Assembly (NCBI GenBank): GCA_036744635.1
Contig: DAIOHQ010000086.1
Coordinates: 1-17,454 of the forward strand
DNA: 17,454 nucleotides
Origin: DAIOHQ01 sp036744635
Lineage (GTDB): Bacteria; Planctomycetota; Phycisphaerae; Tepidisphaerales; Tepidisphaeraceae
Direction: 5' to 3'
Within the stretch, counting starts at the first letter, position 1, and each line of letters starts with the position of its first letter. Made by a program: the position numbers and the translations under genes. The notes beneath the pieces are model-generated. The model was not told the DNA's origin. It made no database searches and worked only from the letters and a program-made list of their open reading frames with translations. Shown here one piece after another: positions 6,115 to 12,775 of this stretch.

Positions 6115-6935
6115 CGCATTCCCCCCAGCACGCCGGCAAGTTGCCGGTGGTCCTGCTGCTCGAGCGCCCGGACTTGTTCCCATGCCTCGATATCCATGCG
6201 ATCCCGTACCGTCTCTTCCAGCCGTCTGCGGAGTACGTCAACCGGCAGGGCGTCCAGTTCGACGCAATTATCCCCGTGCTCCGCGATGAACTTGGCGGCC
6301 CGGTTGTCGGTGGACTTGGTTGGATCGGGTGGAAGGTTGTAGCGGCGGATATCGTCGGCGGTCAGGGCGCACTTGACGATGGTTGGCGCGCTCCCCAGGC
6401 AGGCCAGCCGGAAGATCAGACTGCGCACCATGTCCTCGCCCGATGGGTCAAAGTCTCCGAAGTAGAGCACGTCGACCGAATCGCCGTCGCCGAACCGCTC
6501 GGCCGCCCGCTGGATGGATGCCCAGCCGTCGTATCCGCGGCCCACGTTCAACGTCACGCCGTAGGGATTCAGCACGTCCTGGAAGATTCCCGACAAGGCG
6601 TCTTTTTCAAGCCACGCTTCCACCCGGCGCGGCTGGGTTGCCCATACGTCGCGGCGGTAGCTCTGAATCGCGGCCTCCGCGAAGTCGGCCAGGTCATCCC
6701 ACATGCTGACGTGCCGGGGTTGCCGCAGCCGGTCCTCGATCCAGTCCCACGGAATGATGCCTTCCCGCCGTGCCGCCACCAGTGCATCGCTGACGGCCTG
6801 ATAGCGGCCGCGGTTGTTTTTTATGCCTTGTCGGGAAACGAGCTGGTAGTACACCTGCCGCACGGTCATGGGATGGTGCTCGGCCAGGATTTTTTGCGCC
6901 ACGTCGATCAGCTTTTGGGTCTTTTTGTGCCTCAT
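6111..6935 (-). CDS. Topoisomerase VI subunit A/Spo11-like protein ('mini-A' type)
   Basis: A 274-residue protein from an ATG at 6935 (GAGAG upstream); a GTG at 6956 would add seven residues. The N-terminal winged-helix part carries MTVRQVYYQLVSRQ, matching the R-[DE]-[IV]-[FY]-Y active-site box of Spo11/Topo VI-A, with Tyr30 as the likely DNA-linking tyrosine. The Toprim part follows: RVEAWLEKDALSGIF (Glu110), a glycine strand NVGRGYDGWASI, and VDVLYFGDFDPSGEDM (Asp161, Asp163), the DxDP.G metal motif. No GHKL-type B subunit gene is in the window. Topo mini-A proteins without a B subunit have been described on mobile elements. Likely activity is DNA cleavage or strand passage during replication or recombination. 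Confidence 0.82.
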   Translation of the reverse strand: MRHKKTQKLIDVAQKILAEHHPMTVRQVYYQLVSRQGIKNNRGRYQAVSDALVAARREGIIPWDWIEDRLRQPRHVSMWDDLADFAEAAIQSYRRDVWATQPRRVEAWLEKDALSGIFQDVLNPYGVTLNVGRGYDGWASIQRAAERFGDGDSVDVLYFGDFDPSGEDMVRSLIFRLACLGSAPTIVKCALTADDIRRYNLPPDPTKSTDNRAAKFIAEHGDNCVELDALPVDVLRRRLEETVRDRMDIEAWEQVRALEQQDHRQLAGVLGGMR

Positions 6936-6947
6936 TTTTCGTCTCTC

Positions 6948-7049
6948 TCTGAACACTTCTGAACAGTTCTGAACCCTTTTTCCAACAATTTCTCACATGA
7001 GGAGAATTACTAAGAGAAGTTTGGCCAACTACGGTTCAGACTGTTCAGG
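6948..7049. repeat. TGAAC iterons in inverted array: candidate replication origin or control site
   Basis: Three 10-bp direct repeats occupy 6948-6957, 6958-6967 and 6968-6977 (TCTGAACACT, TCTGAACAGT, TCTGAACCCT). On the opposite strand at 7031-7049 the pair CCTGAACAGT-CTGAACC occurs. CTGAACAGTTCTGAACC on one side and the same sequence minus one T on the other form an inverted repeat around a relatively AT-rich ~57-bp centre. The array lies between the primase-helicase and mini-A genes; the right arm falls in the last codons of the helicase gene. Ten-bp spacing puts repeats on the same DNA face, as for iterons. From unverified memory, P4 alpha protein also binds TGAACA-containing iterons. Confidence 0.55.
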
Positions 7050-9482
7050 CGCGTCATTGCTTCCATTTAGTTCATCATTCATAAGTCGAATACCAGCCCA
7101 TACTTTCCGTCCATTTATTTTGCTTCTGATGCTCACGAACAACCGTTCGGAAAGTTTGCCTCCGAACCGTGTTTGGCTGATTTCGTGCTCCCCATTTGCC
7201 CCTGCCCAGGCGCGATATCTCTGGTAAAGTGCGGTCGCGCCGGCGACGAAATTTTCGCCCTCTCCAACCTCACAGCAGTCGTCGATAAATCCCGCCAGCG
7301 CGTCCTGTTCTTCACGGTAGTTTTTGGTTGCCTCCGCAACCTGTTTTGGGGTGCCCAGCCCATCCACCTGCCAGCGCATGGCGCCCTCAATTGCCCAGTT
7401 CAAAATGCCCGGCAATTCGGCGCGCAACTTGTCCAGCAGGTCCTGGTCGCGCTCGGCCTCTGGAATGACGGTCAGGAACGGCACCAGCCGGATGCGTGAC
7501 CATATCGCCGTGTCGGTGCCCCGGATCGTCGGCTTGTGGTTGGTGGCGATAACCACCTTGAACGTCGGCTTGAATGAAAAAGGCTCCCCGTACAGGTATC
7601 TGCCGACAACCTCATCCTCCCCGCCGCTGATCGCCTTCACCAGCCCCTCAGACAGCCGGCGGCCCTCCTCGGCCTCAATCGCGCTCACCAGCCGCGCCCC
7701 CTTCAGCCTGGCGATGCCCTGGCCGATGGCGTTTTCGCTGGCGTTGGCCATGAATAGCGATGTGTCGGCGGTGGCCGCGTAGTCCCCGAACAACTCGCGC
7801 AAGATGCCCAGCAGCGTCGATTTTCCATTCGCCCCGATGCCGTAGAAAAACACAACCACGCGCTCCCCGGTCTTGCCTGTCATGCAGTAGCCGGTGAAGC
7901 GCTGGATGAATTCAATCAGGTCGGTGTTGCCTTGGAAGGTTCGGTCGAGAAACGCGATGAACTTCGGCGCCGTCGCGGTCGGGTCGTATCGAACGTGCGC
8001 GAGTTTGGTTATCAGGTCGGCGCGCTCATGCGGCCGGATCCCACCGGCCTGCAGGTCGATAGTTCCATTCAGCACGTTGAACGCCCACGGGTCGGTGTCG
8101 AGCTTGTCGGCGGTGATGGTCATGCCCATTTCCGTCCAGGCGCATTCCACCATCGCTCGGCGGCGTTGCTGGCTTTCCGTCTTGGCGGCGTGTTTCCACA
8201 ACTTTTCAGCCCCCGCCTTGTCATCCTCCCGGCCCTCAGCGGCCTCAGTGCGCATGCCGCGGATAGTCTTGTTCCCGAGCCTGAATTCCTCCCCGGTCTG
8301 CGCTACTTTCCAGTGCCGGCCGGTGAAGATGATGGCCTTGTTCCATTCCGCCACGCGGCGGGCGCTGTCGCCGTTCTCGGCGGCGTAGCGCTTGCCGTTG
8401 CCCACGTCGGTCATTTCATAATGCGGGCGCTGCTCTAAGGGTGGTGGGAATTCCGGCGGCTCGGGGTGCCCAGCCTCCCATTCGTCGAATCCTGTTCCCG
8501 TTGGTGGTGAAAGTTCGTCGTTGTTCCTCGCCGCCTTGCCATTGCCGCCAGAATTATCCCGTCGCTCTGTCAGCCGCGCGCCAACTTCGCCGGCCCTACT
8601 CACCAGGTCCTCGGCCGAATTGAGCTTGTGCTGAATCTCCCGCTCGGACCATGCCGGCTCGCACTTGGTGGAGTTGAACCAGCTCATCGCGGCCGCGGCC
8701 TCGTTGCTCGACAGCCCGAACCGGAAGCATTCGCACGCGGCCTGCAGGGTCACGTCGTGGCCACCCTGGCCGCTGACGGCGCTGGGCATGCGCGCCAGGT
8801 AAGCCATGCAGCGTTTCAGCTTGTCGCCGACGTTGCCGGCGTTGGTGTTTTGTATTTTCGGCGGCGGTGGTGGTGTCGGCTTGGGAATGATCTCGCGGAT
8901 GGTGTCCCATTCGATTCGCCGCGTTGCGTCTGATTCGATAACGGAGCAGGGGACCGGCTCGGCCTTGACGTTCTGGAATCCCGGCAGGCGCATGATGCGC
9001 TCGGGGTTCTTCACCTTGGGGTCGCTGCCAAGTGCCGCCGCAAGATCGGCTTGCAGCTCCCGCCAGGCGGACATTTCAGCCGTTGGTGAAGTCAGCCGCC
9101 AGTAGACGTGTATTCCGTGGCCGCTGGCGATGATGATGCTTGGCGCCGGCATTCCCGCCGCTTCCCAGCGTCCCCGCGCCTCAGCCGCCTCGGTGTTGTC
9201 AAAGTCGGCGAAGATCGCCCGCGCCGACTTCACTGATTCATCTTTGCGCGCCCCGTGCCGCTCGCGTGGGTTCACGCCGGCGTAAATGTTCCAGCCGTCG
9301 GCGTTGTCGCGCAGAAGATCGTCGGCCATGTCCGGCAGCTCTGCCGCCGTGTGCCAGGTGGATTTGATTTGTTCGCCACGGATACGCCGGATTTCGACAA
9401 TATCGTCCTGCTCGAACACCACGATGGCGAACGTGGCCAGCGCCTCGGCAGTGTCGGCCAGTGTGTCGGTTGTGGTGCTCAT
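7029..9482 (-). CDS. P4-type primase-helicase (AEP primase plus SF3 helicase)
   Basis: An 817-residue replication protein. Residues ~60-200 form an archaeo-eukaryotic-type primase like RepB/D5-associated primases: AIFADFDN (Asp93, Asp95) and SGHGIHVYWRL (His122/His125). Residues ~215-295 resemble the PriCT linker (VTLQAACECFRFGLSSNEAA). A Pro-rich spacer follows, then the D5_N region with WAFNVLNGTIDLQAGG, then an SF3/P4 helicase: Walker A GIGANGKST (548-556), a Walker-B-like strand at VSAIEAEEGRRL, and VIATNHKP with sensor Asn648. It should prime and unwind the element's own DNA at its origin. The ATG at 9482 overlaps the upstream stop (ATGA). Family assignment is firm. Confidence 0.93.
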   Translation of the reverse strand: MSTTTDTLADTAEALATFAIVVFEQDDIVEIRRIRGEQIKSTWHTAAELPDMADDLLRDNADGWNIYAGVNPRERHGARKDESVKSARAIFADFDNTEAAEARGRWEAAGMPAPSIIIASGHGIHVYWRLTSPTAEMSAWRELQADLAAALGSDPKVKNPERIMRLPGFQNVKAEPVPCSVIESDATRRIEWDTIREIIPKPTPPPPPKIQNTNAGNVGDKLKRCMAYLARMPSAVSGQGGHDVTLQAACECFRFGLSSNEAAAAMSWFNSTKCEPAWSEREIQHKLNSAEDLVSRAGEVGARLTERRDNSGGNGKAARNNDELSPPTGTGFDEWEAGHPEPPEFPPPLEQRPHYEMTDVGNGKRYAAENGDSARRVAEWNKAIIFTGRHWKVAQTGEEFRLGNKTIRGMRTEAAEGREDDKAGAEKLWKHAAKTESQQRRRAMVECAWTEMGMTITADKLDTDPWAFNVLNGTIDLQAGGIRPHERADLITKLAHVRYDPTATAPKFIAFLDRTFQGNTDLIEFIQRFTGYCMTGKTGERVVVFFYGIGANGKSTLLGILRELFGDYAATADTSLFMANASENAIGQGIARLKGARLVSAIEAEEGRRLSEGLVKAISGGEDEVVGRYLYGEPFSFKPTFKVVIATNHKPTIRGTDTAIWSRIRLVPFLTVIPEAERDQDLLDKLRAELPGILNWAIEGAMRWQVDGLGTPKQVAEATKNYREEQDALAGFIDDCCEVGEGENFVAGATALYQRYRAWAGANGEHEISQTRFGGKLSERLFVSIRSKINGRKVWAGIRLMNDELNGSNDAPEQSEP

Positions 9483-9883
9483 GCCGCCCTCCCCGTGAAG
9501 TATTCGAGCACGTCGGTCGCTGCGTCGGCTAGGTCCTCATCTTTGATTTCTTCGGCCATCCATCGGATGTAGCGCAGGTCCTCGCGTGCGATGTCGCTCA
9601 GCGTCATTCCTCCATACTTGCCGAACCGCATCACGATTTCGCAGGCGGCCGGCGGTGTTGGTGGCGCTGGTGGAAGCTGGCGACTTATCGGCGCGATGGC
9701 CGCCGCCAGCCCCTCGAAGTCGATCCGCTCCCGACGTGCGATGGTGACAAACTTCTGAGCCGCGTTAGTGGCCTCGCCCTCGTGCGCGGCTGGGTCCAGC
9801 GCCCGTCGCGACAGCTTTTCGAGCAGGTCGAATCGCGGCGGCGCGATTGCATTTTCTACAAACTGTGAATATGCTCTTGACAT
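9479..9883 (-). CDS. DUF2786-like plus DUF3820/ExoX C-terminal-like protein
   Basis: A 134-residue protein. The N-terminal part (LEKLSRRALDPAAHEGEATN followed by AAQKFVTIARRERID) has the helix pattern of DUF2786. After a Pro-rich linker, the C-terminus reads MRFGKYGGMTLSDIAREDLR, then YIRWMAEEIKDEDL. That is the FGKYKG...D....YL.W pattern of DUF3820 / the C-terminal domain of exodeoxyribonuclease X, a short DNA-associated module without its own nuclease residues. It overlaps the primase-helicase start by ATGA, so a role with replication or end processing is likely. The ribosome binding site (GGA, four bases from ATG) is weak. Confidence 0.68.
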   Translation of the reverse strand: MSRAYSQFVENAIAPPRFDLLEKLSRRALDPAAHEGEATNAAQKFVTIARRERIDFEGLAAAIAPISRQLPPAPPTPPAACEIVMRFGKYGGMTLSDIAREDLRYIRWMAEEIKDEDLADAATDVLEYFTGRAA

Positions 9884-9937
9884 AGTTTCCGATCTAACGC
9901 CGCGTGGTTCGCATCCGTCGCGGCGTTCTTATGCGCC

Positions 9938-10246
9938 CTACAAAATCCCCGCCGCTTCCAGCCGATCCTCGGCCTTGGCCTGTCGGCGGGTGCGCTGTCC
10001 TGGAGTTGACGTGGTGATCGGCGCCGGTGTGCCACTGCTCAGCCGCTCGATAAAACGCTCGACGGCCTCGATGGACGTGGCGGTCCTGCCGCCGATCCGT
10101 ACCGTCTCCAGCCGAACGCCGGCGCATCCTTTTAGGCTCCATCGCCAGATTGTTGAGAATGCCATCGGCTTGCCGCCGCGCCTGAGGAACGGGAGCCTGG
10201 CCGCTTCTTTCAAACTCAACACCTGCTCGTGAAGAATCTCAGACAT
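9938..10246 (-). CDS. DUF1580-family protein
   Basis: A 102-residue protein with LSLKEAARLPFLRRGGKP, then FSTIWRWSLKGCAGVRLETV, then RIGGRTATSIEAVERFIERL. This order, 'isl.eAarlP..r.gk....sT..RW...G..GvrLE...iGG...Ts.eal.rFi', fits DUF1580, which I know chiefly from planctomycetes. It looks like a HTH domain with a wing and a final helix. The C-terminal 30 residues are polar and basic (GQRTRRQAKAEDRLE). GGAGG lies six bases before the ATG at 10246, and the gene overlaps the AlpA-like gene by eight bases. It is likely a small DNA-binding regulator. It is also the best lineage marker in the element. Confidence 0.75.
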   Translation of the reverse strand: MSEILHEQVLSLKEAARLPFLRRGGKPMAFSTIWRWSLKGCAGVRLETVRIGGRTATSIEAVERFIERLSSGTPAPITTSTPGQRTRRQAKAEDRLEAAGIL

Positions 10247-10445
10247 GCGCCACCTCCCCGCCGGCGGTGCGCTTCAGAAGAATTTGTTGGACGGCTTCAG
10301 GGTTGAAGAGGAATCGCCGGCCTGCTCGAAGAACGGGAACGCGCCCCGCCTCGGCCTCGGCTTTCAGCCAAGCGCTGGGAACGCCCAATTGTCTCGCGAC
10401 AGTGCGAAGCGGCCGAAACGTTTCTTTTGGTTGTGGTGCGAACAT
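10239..10445 (-). CDS. AlpA/excisionase-like HTH protein (copy 1)
   Basis: A 68-residue DNA-binding protein: FRPLRTVARQLGVPSAWLKA, then EAEAGRVPVLRAGRRFLFNP, then EAVQQILLKR. This is a complete HTH_17/AlpA winged helix, with a recognition helix followed by the G-R-V-P wing and the Arg-containing turn. It shares long identical runs with the product at 5308-5517. The ATG at 10445 has no good Shine-Dalgarno sequence, and a promoter-like pair (TTGTTG, 17 bases, TATTAA) puts the predicted transcript start at or next to the ATG. The gene may thus be read from a leaderless message. Its repeats-rich upstream region would suit autoregulation. Excisionase or activator role is inferred. Confidence 0.75.
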   Translation of the reverse strand: MFAPQPKETFRPLRTVARQLGVPSAWLKAEAEAGRVPVLRAGRRFLFNPEAVQQILLKRTAGGEVAHV

Positions 10446-10451
10446 GCCCCG

Positions 10452-10480
10452 TTAATAGGACACGTTTTTTGCTGCAACAA
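10452..10480 (-). promoter_or_regulatory. Predicted promoter of AlpA-like gene
   Basis: On the minus strand TTGTTG (10475-10480) and TATTAA (10452-10457) are separated by 17 bases. TATTAA ends six bases before the ATG at 10445, so the transcript would start at about the A of the start codon. This matches the absence of a ribosome binding site. Confidence 0.45.
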
Positions 10481-10497
10481 ATGAATTCTCCCCGCCT

Positions 10498-10541
10498 GCG
10501 ATTAGATTGCGATTATCCGATTATATTGCGGTTTATTTGCG
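10498..10541. repeat. GCGATTA-type phased repeats in an AT-rich patch
   Basis: GCGATTA occurs at 10498 and 10509, a related CCGATTA at 10518, and GCGGTTT/GCGGTC at 10528 and 10539, so the units are spaced 9-11 bp apart. The patch is AT-rich against a GC-rich background. It overlaps the end of the 345-residue gene and precedes the AlpA-like gene's promoter. Such phased short repeats are typical binding arrays for excisionase/AlpA-like proteins or iteron initiators. Confidence 0.45.
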
Positions 10542-11570
10542 GTCTTCCAACCCTGCGGCCGCCTTGTTCCGTGTGTGCTCTGTCGGGCACTGGTGAACGA
10601 TCGTGTTGAAGATTTTCCGCCGTTCATCTTCGGAGTACCGCCGGTCTTTCCTCCCTCGTGCCGGCGGTATCACTCCTGCCAATTTCACGAATTTATTCAG
10701 GGTGTTGGCGCCCACATCCAACTCCGTCATTAGATCCGATGGGTAGTACAATCTGTCCGTCGCGGTCTTTCCTATTGGTGGCGTGGATCGTGTTGCCAAT
10801 TGGCCGACGATTTGTGATTGCGGCGCGCCCGGCATTGTCTGCTCAAGAATGCGGGAAACCTCATCTCCCGGCCGCTTGATTGATTTAAGTGCGCTGGCGA
10901 TGCCGCCCAGGAGTTTATCTCGCTCGATCTTCGCCGGCGTCATCCCCTTGCTGGTCATCCAGTCCACAACAGCTCTCCCTCTAGCCTGCTGGTCATGGTC
11001 GATTGATTCGAGAATCTTTTTGAGCGGCGCCAGCGCTGGCCCGTCGAGCCCGCCGGCTGGTATCGCACCTGAGAAAATTCCGCCGATCTCGGCCAAGATG
11101 AAGGCGGCGTTGTGTTTGCCGGCGGTGTCCTTCTCCATCGCTGCGGCGCGCTTATCCAGTGCCTCGGCGATGCGCTCAGCGTTGAAGAGCGGGTGCGCTG
11201 GATCAGTATAGGTGTATTGCGTCCGCACGACGTCCAGCATCGCGCTAACCTGAATCAGCGCATCATCGTGGATCGCTTCAATGGTCACCTGCTCAGGCAG
11301 CTTGTTGGCGCTCTCATCGGTGTGCCATTTCCGGATGATGCGCGCCAGTTCTGCAATCGGCTTCTGGTCGATTGTGTGGAATCTGGTGGCAATGGCAGAT
11401 ACGATGTTGCGGGTTGCCTGGTCGAAATCAACGGCGGTTTTGCGGTTGAGATAGGGGCAGCGTCCTGGCGCCATCCTCCAGCCCCCGATCATGTCTACTT
11501 CTACTTGGGCGGCGTCAATCCAGTCGGCAATCTCGTTTGTCAGGTAGATATCATTCCGATCGGCGTGCAT
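10533..11570 (-). CDS. Unknown protein with MerR-like C-terminal HTH
   Basis: A 345-residue protein, mostly helical. The last ~80 residues read YYPSDLMTELDVGANTLNKF, then VKLAGVIPPARGRKDRRYSE, then DERRKIFNTI. The order 'psdl...l.v...tl.k..k..gv..p.r....rrYsedd' is that of a MerR-type winged helix, where RRYS marks the wing. The N-terminal part (ADWIDAAQVEVDMIGGWRMA...) and the Gly/Pro-rich centre (SGAIPAGGLDGPALAPLKKI) match no family I recognise. Shine-Dalgarno support at ATG 11570 is weak (GGTGA, three bases away). It is probably a DNA-binding early protein, perhaps an activator or replication partner. Confidence 0.65.
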   Translation of the reverse strand: MHADRNDIYLTNEIADWIDAAQVEVDMIGGWRMAPGRCPYLNRKTAVDFDQATRNIVSAIATRFHTIDQKPIAELARIIRKWHTDESANKLPEQVTIEAIHDDALIQVSAMLDVVRTQYTYTDPAHPLFNAERIAEALDKRAAAMEKDTAGKHNAAFILAEIGGIFSGAIPAGGLDGPALAPLKKILESIDHDQQARGRAVVDWMTSKGMTPAKIERDKLLGGIASALKSIKRPGDEVSRILEQTMPGAPQSQIVGQLATRSTPPIGKTATDRLYYPSDLMTELDVGANTLNKFVKLAGVIPPARGRKDRRYSEDERRKIFNTIVHQCPTEHTRNKAAAGLEDRK

Positions 11571-11692
11571 GTTTCACCGGCTTTCCTCGGGTCGGCCGAT
11601 GGGCAGCGCCGCCGGTGAAGTAGCGCCGCCCATCGAACCGCTTGGCGGGTAATTAGTCCGCCGTCCCGATGTTCATATCTTACCATTCACCT
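11571..11692. other. 122-base spacer with inverted repeats and a possible small frame
   Basis: CGATGGGC and GCCCATCG bracket a GC-rich stretch (about 11598-11634), and GGCGG/CCGCC (about 11644-11662) forms another short stem. No U-run follows either. A 48-codon minus-strand frame from an ATG at 11686 to 11540 crosses the spacer and overlaps the downstream start by 31 bases, but AAGGTG is too close to the ATG and the product (Arg/Pro-rich) resembles nothing known. I treat the spacer as probably structural or regulatory. Confidence 0.35.
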
Positions 11693-12409
11693 TCAGTTTC
11701 CACGTGCTGCAACTTCCAGCCCGGCGCGGAAAGCATTAGCCGCCAATTGCTCTCGCGAACCGCTGTCGGCCACGTCCACCATTCCATCGGGAACGTACAC
11801 CAGAAATGCGTTGAGTTGTTTGTTCACGCGCAGCGTTCCCCGCAGCACACGAAATTTCCACCAGCGGCCATCAACTTCGACTTGCCTGTATTTTGTCGCC
11901 GGACTGGTATGTCTCACGCAGGCGACTCCGGCGCGGATGGCCGCGAATGCCAGCGTTTCACGCGAACCATTGTCGGCAATATCAATCTGGGATCTGGCGC
12001 GGTCAACGTGGGCGGCGCTGGCTTGGCCGTTCACCTTCATTCGCCCGCGCAGCACGCGAAGGCGCCAATCTTGGCCCAAAATAGAGATCATCCGGCCTTC
12101 CTTGTCGCTTGGTTTATTGCGTCGATTGTCGGGTGCTGGATCGTCTTTGTATTTCTCGGGGTTCTGATACCGATAGAATTCCTTCAGCCATCGCCGCTGA
12201 TCATCACGCGAGGCCGAAACGAAGTGAAGCATTGCCGCCGCCAGAAGCGGGCGCGGGGTTCCGGTGAGTTGATCCGCCACTTCCTCCATGCGGCTCATCA
12301 ATTCGGCAATCTTGAATTGCTGGCCGATTCCCTCCTTCATCTTCCCCCATGCTCGCGGGCGCTTATAAAACTTGTGGTTGTCGTAATCGCGCTCAGGCTC
12401 CTGTATCAT
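11693..12409 (-). CDS. First leftward early protein, with tandem duplicated domain
   Basis: A 238-residue protein from an ATG at 12409, chosen because GGAG lies six bases upstream; an in-frame start at 12457 has no such site. Residues 1-100 are charged and helical. Two copies of a ~60-residue module follow: 107-166 and 177-236. Both share W.(L/F)RVLRG..(K/R)VN, then (I/V)D(I/V)AD.GSRE.LA..A.RAG. No HExxH, HTH or other known motif is visible in either copy. The gene is the first read from the leftward operator-controlled promoter, the position where lambda-type phages carry early control genes. The function is unknown. Confidence 0.68.
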   Translation of the reverse strand: MIQEPERDYDNHKFYKRPRAWGKMKEGIGQQFKIAELMSRMEEVADQLTGTPRPLLAAAMLHFVSASRDDQRRWLKEFYRYQNPEKYKDDPAPDNRRNKPSDKEGRMISILGQDWRLRVLRGRMKVNGQASAAHVDRARSQIDIADNGSRETLAFAAIRAGVACVRHTSPATKYRQVEVDGRWWKFRVLRGTLRVNKQLNAFLVYVPDGMVDVADSGSREQLAANAFRAGLEVAARGN

Positions 12410-12484
12410 GGCGTTCTCCAATTGTTGTGGCCGTGCCGGTTGTTCCACGAAGATCAAACCGTCGCGGCCATGACTGTTGTTAGG

Positions 12485-12518
12485 TTGCGGTTGTAGTGAA
12501 ATGTCACTACACTGTCAA
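12485..12518. promoter_or_regulatory. Face-to-face promoters sharing one spacer (lysogeny switch)
   Basis: Rightward: TTGCGG (12485-12490), 17 bases, TACACT (12508-12513), predicted start at 12520-12521. Leftward: a perfect TTGACA (minus strand, 12513-12518), 17 bases, TACAAC (12490-12495), predicted start near 12483. The two promoters almost fully overlap in opposite directions, so polymerase can hold only one at a time. The rightward start coincides with the repressor ATG. Confidence 0.6.
12492..12511. promoter_or_regulatory. 20-bp palindromic operator, likely repressor binding site
   Basis: TGTAGTGA-AATG-TCACTACA is a perfect 8-bp inverted repeat with a four-base centre, the size expected for an XRE/cI-type dimer. 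It fills the spacer of both promoters and touches both -10 elements. Bound repressor would block both directions, giving autoregulation and lysogeny maintenance together. The binding protein is inferred to be the adjacent XRE product. Confidence 0.7.
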
Positions 12519-12520
12519 CC

Positions 12521-12775
12521 ATGAGCACCACGAAATTAGAACGCCCCGCCTACCGTCCTGCCGATACTGACGGGGTGCCCCTCGACATTGCCAGAATCAA
12601 AGCCCTGCGGATCAAGCTCGGCCTCAGCCAAGATGAGGCTGCGCGCCGTTCTGGTGTTTCTGGCCGGCAGGAATGGAACAAAATTGAGGGTGGGCACAGG
12701 TCGAATATCACGCTCGATACCCTCGAGCGCATCGCGCACGCCCTCGGGGTGCCGGCGAAAGAGTTGCTGAAGTGA
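12521..12775 (+). CDS. XRE-family (cI-like) repressor
   Basis: An 84-residue protein. After a ~26-residue N-terminal arm, it is a single HTH_3 domain: IKALRIKLGLSQDEAARRSG, then RQEWNKIEGGHRSNITLDTL, then ERIAHALGVPAKELLK. The Q-D-E-A-A-R-R-S-G-V recognition region is typical of phage Cro/cI proteins. It lacks the RecA-cleavable C-terminal domain of lambda cI, so inactivation must work another way. Its GTGA overlap (12772-12775) with the metallopeptidase gene points to that partner. There is no Shine-Dalgarno sequence before ATG 12521 and the predicted transcript start lies on it, so translation is probably leaderless. Confidence 0.88.
   Translation: MSTTKLERPAYRPADTDGVPLDIARIKALRIKLGLSQDEAARRSGVSGRQEWNKIEGGHRSNITLDTLERIAHALGVPAKELLK

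Noticed and set aside
6084..6962. 292-residue plus-strand frame opposite the mini-A gene
   Set aside because: Antisense shadow of a gene with clear Toprim and tyrosine-box motifs; no recognisable domain.
10446..12409. CRISPR-like array
   Set aside because: Repeats here are very short and not separated by uniform spacers; no array is present in the window.
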